Assembly: GCF_900177245.1 (NCBI RefSeq)
Contig: NZ_FXBM01000001.1
Span: 434,001-498,000, forward strand
Direction of reading: 5' to 3'
Length of the DNA: 64,000 nucleotides
DNA from: Rathayibacter oskolensis
GTDB lineage: Bacteria; Actinomycetota; Actinomycetes; Actinomycetales; Microbacteriaceae
Below are positions 61,274-64,000 of this stretch, piece after piece. The translations under genes were made by a program, and so were the position numbers. Within the stretch, counting starts at the first letter, position 1. The number at the start of each line of letters is the position of its first letter. A model generated the notes under the pieces. That model worked only from the letters and a program-made list of their open reading frames with translations. It ran no database searches and was not told the origin of the DNA.

Positions 61274-62104
61274 ATGACCCAGAGCACCGAGCCCCTCGAC
61301 GACCCCGTGCGTCCTCCGCGCCTGAGCCGTGAGCTGGTGCGCTCCCGCGTGCTCGACGCGGCGCTCGGGATCGTCAGGTCCGAGGGCCTCCGAGTCGGCG
61401 TCTCGCACCTCTCGCTCGAGGATGTCATCCGCTCGGCCGGCGTCCCGCGCAGCACCGTCTACCGGATCTGGCCGACCCGCCAGGACTTCTACGACGAGCT
61501 CGTCGCCGTGATCCCGGAGCGGATCCTCTCGACCCGGCTCGACCAGCCTGCGCTGCGCGAGGGCGACTCCTACCTCCACCGGCACGTCGACGACGCGCTG
61601 ACGCCCGAGCGGGCTCGCGAGATCCTGATCGACTCGGTCGGCGTGGCGATCAGCACGAACTACGAGAACACCTTCGCCTCGCAGCACTGGCGCAACTTCG
61701 TCGCACTCGCCGGATCGGTCGACTCCTACGACGAGTCCGCCCGCACAGCGATCACCGAGGCTCTGCAGAAGCGGCAGGTCCACTTCATCGAGAACATGGC
61801 GAAGTACTACGAGCACACCTTCTCGGAGCTCGGGCTCCGGGTCCGCCCGGGTCTGGGCGGATACGCCGTCCTCGCCTCCGCGATCTCGTCCTACATCGAG
61901 GGACTCTGCGTCGCCCGGATCGCCGCTCCGGAGCTCGTGACCGGACCGGTCGGCCCCGGTGCGCCGTCGCTCGTCGTCGCCGGAGTGCTGATGCTCATCG
62001 ACGGCTTCACCGAGCCCGTCGAGCAGGCGGGCGCAGAGGAGCAGGCCGGCGCAGAGGAGCAGGCCGGCGCAGAGGAGCAGGCCGGCCCGGAGGCTCGGGC
62101 CTAG
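61274..62104 (+). CDS. TetR-family regulator with repeat tail
   Basis: 276 residues. The N-terminal helix-turn-helix is VGVSHLSLEDVIRSAGVPRS then TVYRIWPTRQDFYDEL. The ~180-residue ligand domain has ASQHWRNFVALAGSVDSYDE. The C-terminus carries four copies of an EQAGAE unit encoded by an 18-bp tandem repeat (about 62021-62087). The ATG at 61274 is used. It converges on another TetR gene whose stop overlaps its own (CTAG at 62101-62104). Confidence 0.85.
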   Translation: MTQSTEPLDDPVRPPRLSRELVRSRVLDAALGIVRSEGLRVGVSHLSLEDVIRSAGVPRSTVYRIWPTRQDFYDELVAVIPERILSTRLDQPALREGDSYLHRHVDDALTPERAREILIDSVGVAISTNYENTFASQHWRNFVALAGSVDSYDESARTAITEALQKRQVHFIENMAKYYEHTFSELGLRVRPGLGGYAVLASAISSYIEGLCVARIAAPELVTGPVGPGAPSLVVAGVLMLIDGFTEPVEQAGAEEQAGAEEQAGAEEQAGPEARA

Positions 62105-62871
62105 TCCGCGACGGGTTCGAGCATCCCGTCGACGATCGACCGGATCGTGTACGCCGCAAGATGCCAGGGCACCGGCTCGCCGTCGACGCCGGGAGCCATC
62201 ACGACCGAGTCGAGCTCGTCGCCGATCAGACGGCCGCGGTGCGCGAGTCCGTCGATCACGATCGCCGTCAGGTGGGCCAGCTGCAGCGTCGTGAACCCCG
62301 GCCTCAGCGTCCCGCCGAACTCCTCGAGCATCTCCTGGTAGAAGTCGCGCATGCGCTGCGTGAGCATGGTCTCGATCCGCTTCGCCGTCGCCTGCACGGC
62401 CTCGCGTGCCGGGCCCTCCTCCATCGAGAAGGTGCACGCCAGCAGGGCGTTGTACGACGACCAGTCGACGGAGCGGCGCAGGCTCTCGACGTTCGCGTTC
62501 GCGCCGATCCTGATCATCTCCCAGGCGACCGCGCGCCGGCCGGTCGCGCTCGTCAGCCGGTCCGAGAAGCGCTGGTGCACCTCCCGCATCTCCTGCTCCG
62601 CCTCGGGATCCGCTCCCTCGGCGAAGCGGTCCCGGACGAAGACCTCGCCGATGAGGTCGGCGACGAACTCCTCGCGCGTGCTCCAGATCCGGTAGACCGA
62701 GCTGCGCGGGACTCCCGCGAGCCGGATGTACTCCTCCATCGGCAGGTGGGCGAAGCCGACGGTCAGTCCGTTCACGGCGATCACCTCGCGGGCCGCCGCG
62801 AGCGTGCGCATCCGCACCTCGTCCGCGGGGAGCCTCCTCGAGCGCGTCGGCCGGTCGTCGGTGTCGTCCAT
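62101..62871 (-). CDS. TetR-family regulator
   Basis: 256 residues. The helix-turn-helix FAHLPMEEYIRLAGVPRSSV then YRIWSTREEFVADL is clearly related to that of the convergent 61274 gene. The ligand domain (TFSMEEGPAREAVQATAKRI, then RPGFTTLQLAHLTAIVIDGL) is of TetR type. The pair probably arose by inverted duplication. Their targets are unknown. The start at 62871 gives a short acidic N-terminus. Confidence 0.88.
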   Translation of the reverse strand: MDDTDDRPTRSRRLPADEVRMRTLAAAREVIAVNGLTVGFAHLPMEEYIRLAGVPRSSVYRIWSTREEFVADLIGEVFVRDRFAEGADPEAEQEMREVHQRFSDRLTSATGRRAVAWEMIRIGANANVESLRRSVDWSSYNALLACTFSMEEGPAREAVQATAKRIETMLTQRMRDFYQEMLEEFGGTLRPGFTTLQLAHLTAIVIDGLAHRGRLIGDELDSVVMAPGVDGEPVPWHLAAYTIRSIVDGMLEPVAD

Positions 62872-63037
62872 GGTGAGAGGAGACTAGCCCCCCGTCCGGG
62901 TCGGCGGCGCGGCGGATCCCGAGCCCGACGGCGGCCCTTCGATCGAGACGGAATGTCCCGATCGCCACCGCGGCGGCCGTCGCTTCGGTACCGTCGCACT
63001 GGAGGCGTCTCCCGACCGCCTCCACGAGGGGTTCGAC

Positions 63038-63739
63038 GTGCCTGAGATCGAGCGGTTCACCCTGACTGTCGTCGACGGTCTGGCGATCGAGCGCGCCGCG
63101 CTCCTCGCCCTGCTGGCCGATGCTCTACCGCAGTTCGCGACCGCCGAGTCGAGCGGGGATGCCGCGACCCCCGCCTCCGACACGATCGCGCTCCTGGATC
63201 TCGACCGCGTCGCCCCGGGCGACCTGACCCGGACGCTTGCCGAGGCCGCCGCGCGCTACCGCGGACTCGTCGCGCTGTCGGCGTCGAGCGCCCTGGAGTC
63301 GGTGCGGGCCGTCCTCCGCTCCGAGCGCTCGGCGTTCGTCTGGAAGGGGGACGACCCGGGCGAGCTCGTCGCAGCGGTCGTCTCCGTCGCCTCGGGCAGG
63401 ACGTGGATCTCGGAGACCGCCCGCCGCGCGTTCCTCGCTGCGGGTGCCGACCGCAGGCCCGTCCTCAGCCCGCAGGAGAGCCGCGTGATGCGCTCCTACG
63501 GGTCGGGGACAGCGGTCAAGACCGTCGCGGTCGAGATGCGGATCGCCGAGCACACCGTGCGCACCTACATCAAGCGCATCAAGACGAAGTACCTCGAGGC
63601 GGGCGTGCCTCTGGAGTCACGGGTCGACTTCTACCGTCACCTCGACGGCCACGACGTCGCGCGCCGGAACGGCGGCGACCGGGTGCGGTCCGGCGCGCAG
63701 GAGGTGGGCCGACGTCTCGACGGCGATCCCGCCGCGTGA
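63038..63739 (+). CDS. LuxR-type response-regulator-like protein
   Basis: 233 residues. The GTG at 63038 follows GAGGGG. The first ~130 residues look like a receiver-type fold (FTLTVVDGLAIERAALLALL, then TIALLDLDRVAPGDLTRTL), with LLDLD at the phosphoacceptor position. The C-terminal LuxR helix-turn-helix is VLSPQESRVMRSYGSGTAVK then TVAVEMRIAEHTVRTYIKRI. The last ~30 residues overlap the convergent gene at 63617. Confidence 0.8.
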   Translation: MPEIERFTLTVVDGLAIERAALLALLADALPQFATAESSGDAATPASDTIALLDLDRVAPGDLTRTLAEAAARYRGLVALSASSALESVRAVLRSERSAFVWKGDDPGELVAAVVSVASGRTWISETARRAFLAAGADRRPVLSPQESRVMRSYGSGTAVKTVAVEMRIAEHTVRTYIKRIKTKYLEAGVPLESRVDFYRHLDGHDVARRNGGDRVRSGAQEVGRRLDGDPAA

Positions 63740-64000
63740 GGCGAGGAGGATCGCGTTGCCGGCGCTGCGGTGCTCGGCGAGCGAGGCGGATCCGACGATC
63801 GCGATGATCGGCAGCGCCGGTCGCACCCCCTCCACGAGCCGGTCCAGGCGCCGGTGGTCGGCGTCGTCGGCGACGTTCACCGCGAGCAGCCCCCGGTCGG
63901 CGACCCGCTCGGCGAGCGCCAGGAGGACGTCGGCGCGGTAGAACGCCTCCGGGATCTCGTCGCCGTCGTACACGTCGAGGACCACGAGGTCGGCCCGGAG
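63617..64000 (-). CDS. Spermidine synthase-like protein (5' partial)
   Basis: The frame is open to the right edge and the start lies beyond it. The visible part reads LVVLDVYDGDEIPEAFYRAD then GLLAVNVADDADHRRLDRLV and SAGNAILLASRGGIAV, matching the C-terminal half of the spermidine synthase-like methyltransferase fold seen at 50806-51696. It overlaps the LuxR gene's 3' end by 123 bp in convergent orientation. Confidence 0.7.
   Translation of the reverse strand, partial: LRADLVVLDVYDGDEIPEAFYRADVLLALAERVADRGLLAVNVADDADHRRLDRLVEGVRPALPIIAIVGSASLAEHRSAGNAILLASRGGIAVETSAHLLRAGPHPVAAVPARDVVAVEVTVEVDP

Overview
The window is a high-GC actinobacterial chromosome segment. Gene content and RpoB/RpoC sequence suggest a member of the Microbacteriaceae, possibly Rathayibacter-like (inferred from family resemblance, not from a search). 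Most of it is ordinary housekeeping and accessory chromosome with strong GC-rich codon use, frequent ATGA/TGATG gene overlaps and many GTG/TTG starts.

Layout. (1) 1-5.5 kb: the end of a secreted amidase-domain protein, a CsbD-like stress protein, then an envelope-stress locus. In it a leftward five-gene operon (Asp23/Gls24 protein, DUF2273-like, unknown, DUF6286-like, AmaP-like) faces a rightward operon (sigma factor, Asp23-like, small protein). (2) 5.5-18.5 kb: ribokinase-family kinase, aldo/keto reductase, a DUF559-type protein flanked by two related palindromes, phosphoglucomutase, prephenate dehydratase, a ferritin-like/VIT fusion, an FMN hydroxy-acid oxidase, a lipid kinase, a crotonase-family protein, seryl-tRNA synthetase and a HAD phosphatase. 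(3) 18.57-30.13 kb: an 11.5 kb element integrated in tRNA-Ser(UGA), bounded by a 31-bp direct repeat. It carries tyrosine and serine recombinases, an AlpA-like DNA-binding protein, a primase/ATPase replication protein, a terminase-small-subunit-like zinc protein, several unknown small genes, a three-gene membrane cassette next to attL and a HEPN/Abi-C-like gene next to attR. It has no recognisable virion or conjugation genes. The layout is that of a phage satellite or PICI-like island, and it is the most interesting part of the window.

(4) 30.3-36.3 kb: a sigma factor with a putative membrane partner, two tandem LytR-CpsA-Psr proteins, tRNA-Ser(GCU), an unknown protein and a Nei-type DNA glycosylase. 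(5) 36.4-51.7 kb: a giant Lhr-type helicase, an esterase, a NUDIX-like protein, a cluster of 122-bp repeats (five direct copies plus two inverted), a DEAD-box RNA helicase, a short-chain dehydrogenase, small enzymes and DUF proteins, a short tandem-repeat tract, and CGNR, SprT-like, TPR-like and spermidine-synthase-like genes. (6) 51.8-59.6 kb: rpoB-rpoC with an upstream promoter candidate and a strong terminator. (7) 59.7-64 kb: a secreted lipase-like protein, two convergent TetR regulators that share stop-codon bases, a LuxR-type regulator, and the 3' end of a second spermidine-synthase-like gene running off the right edge.

All starts and functions are read from the sequence by eye. Family names are recognition-based and were not checked against databases.
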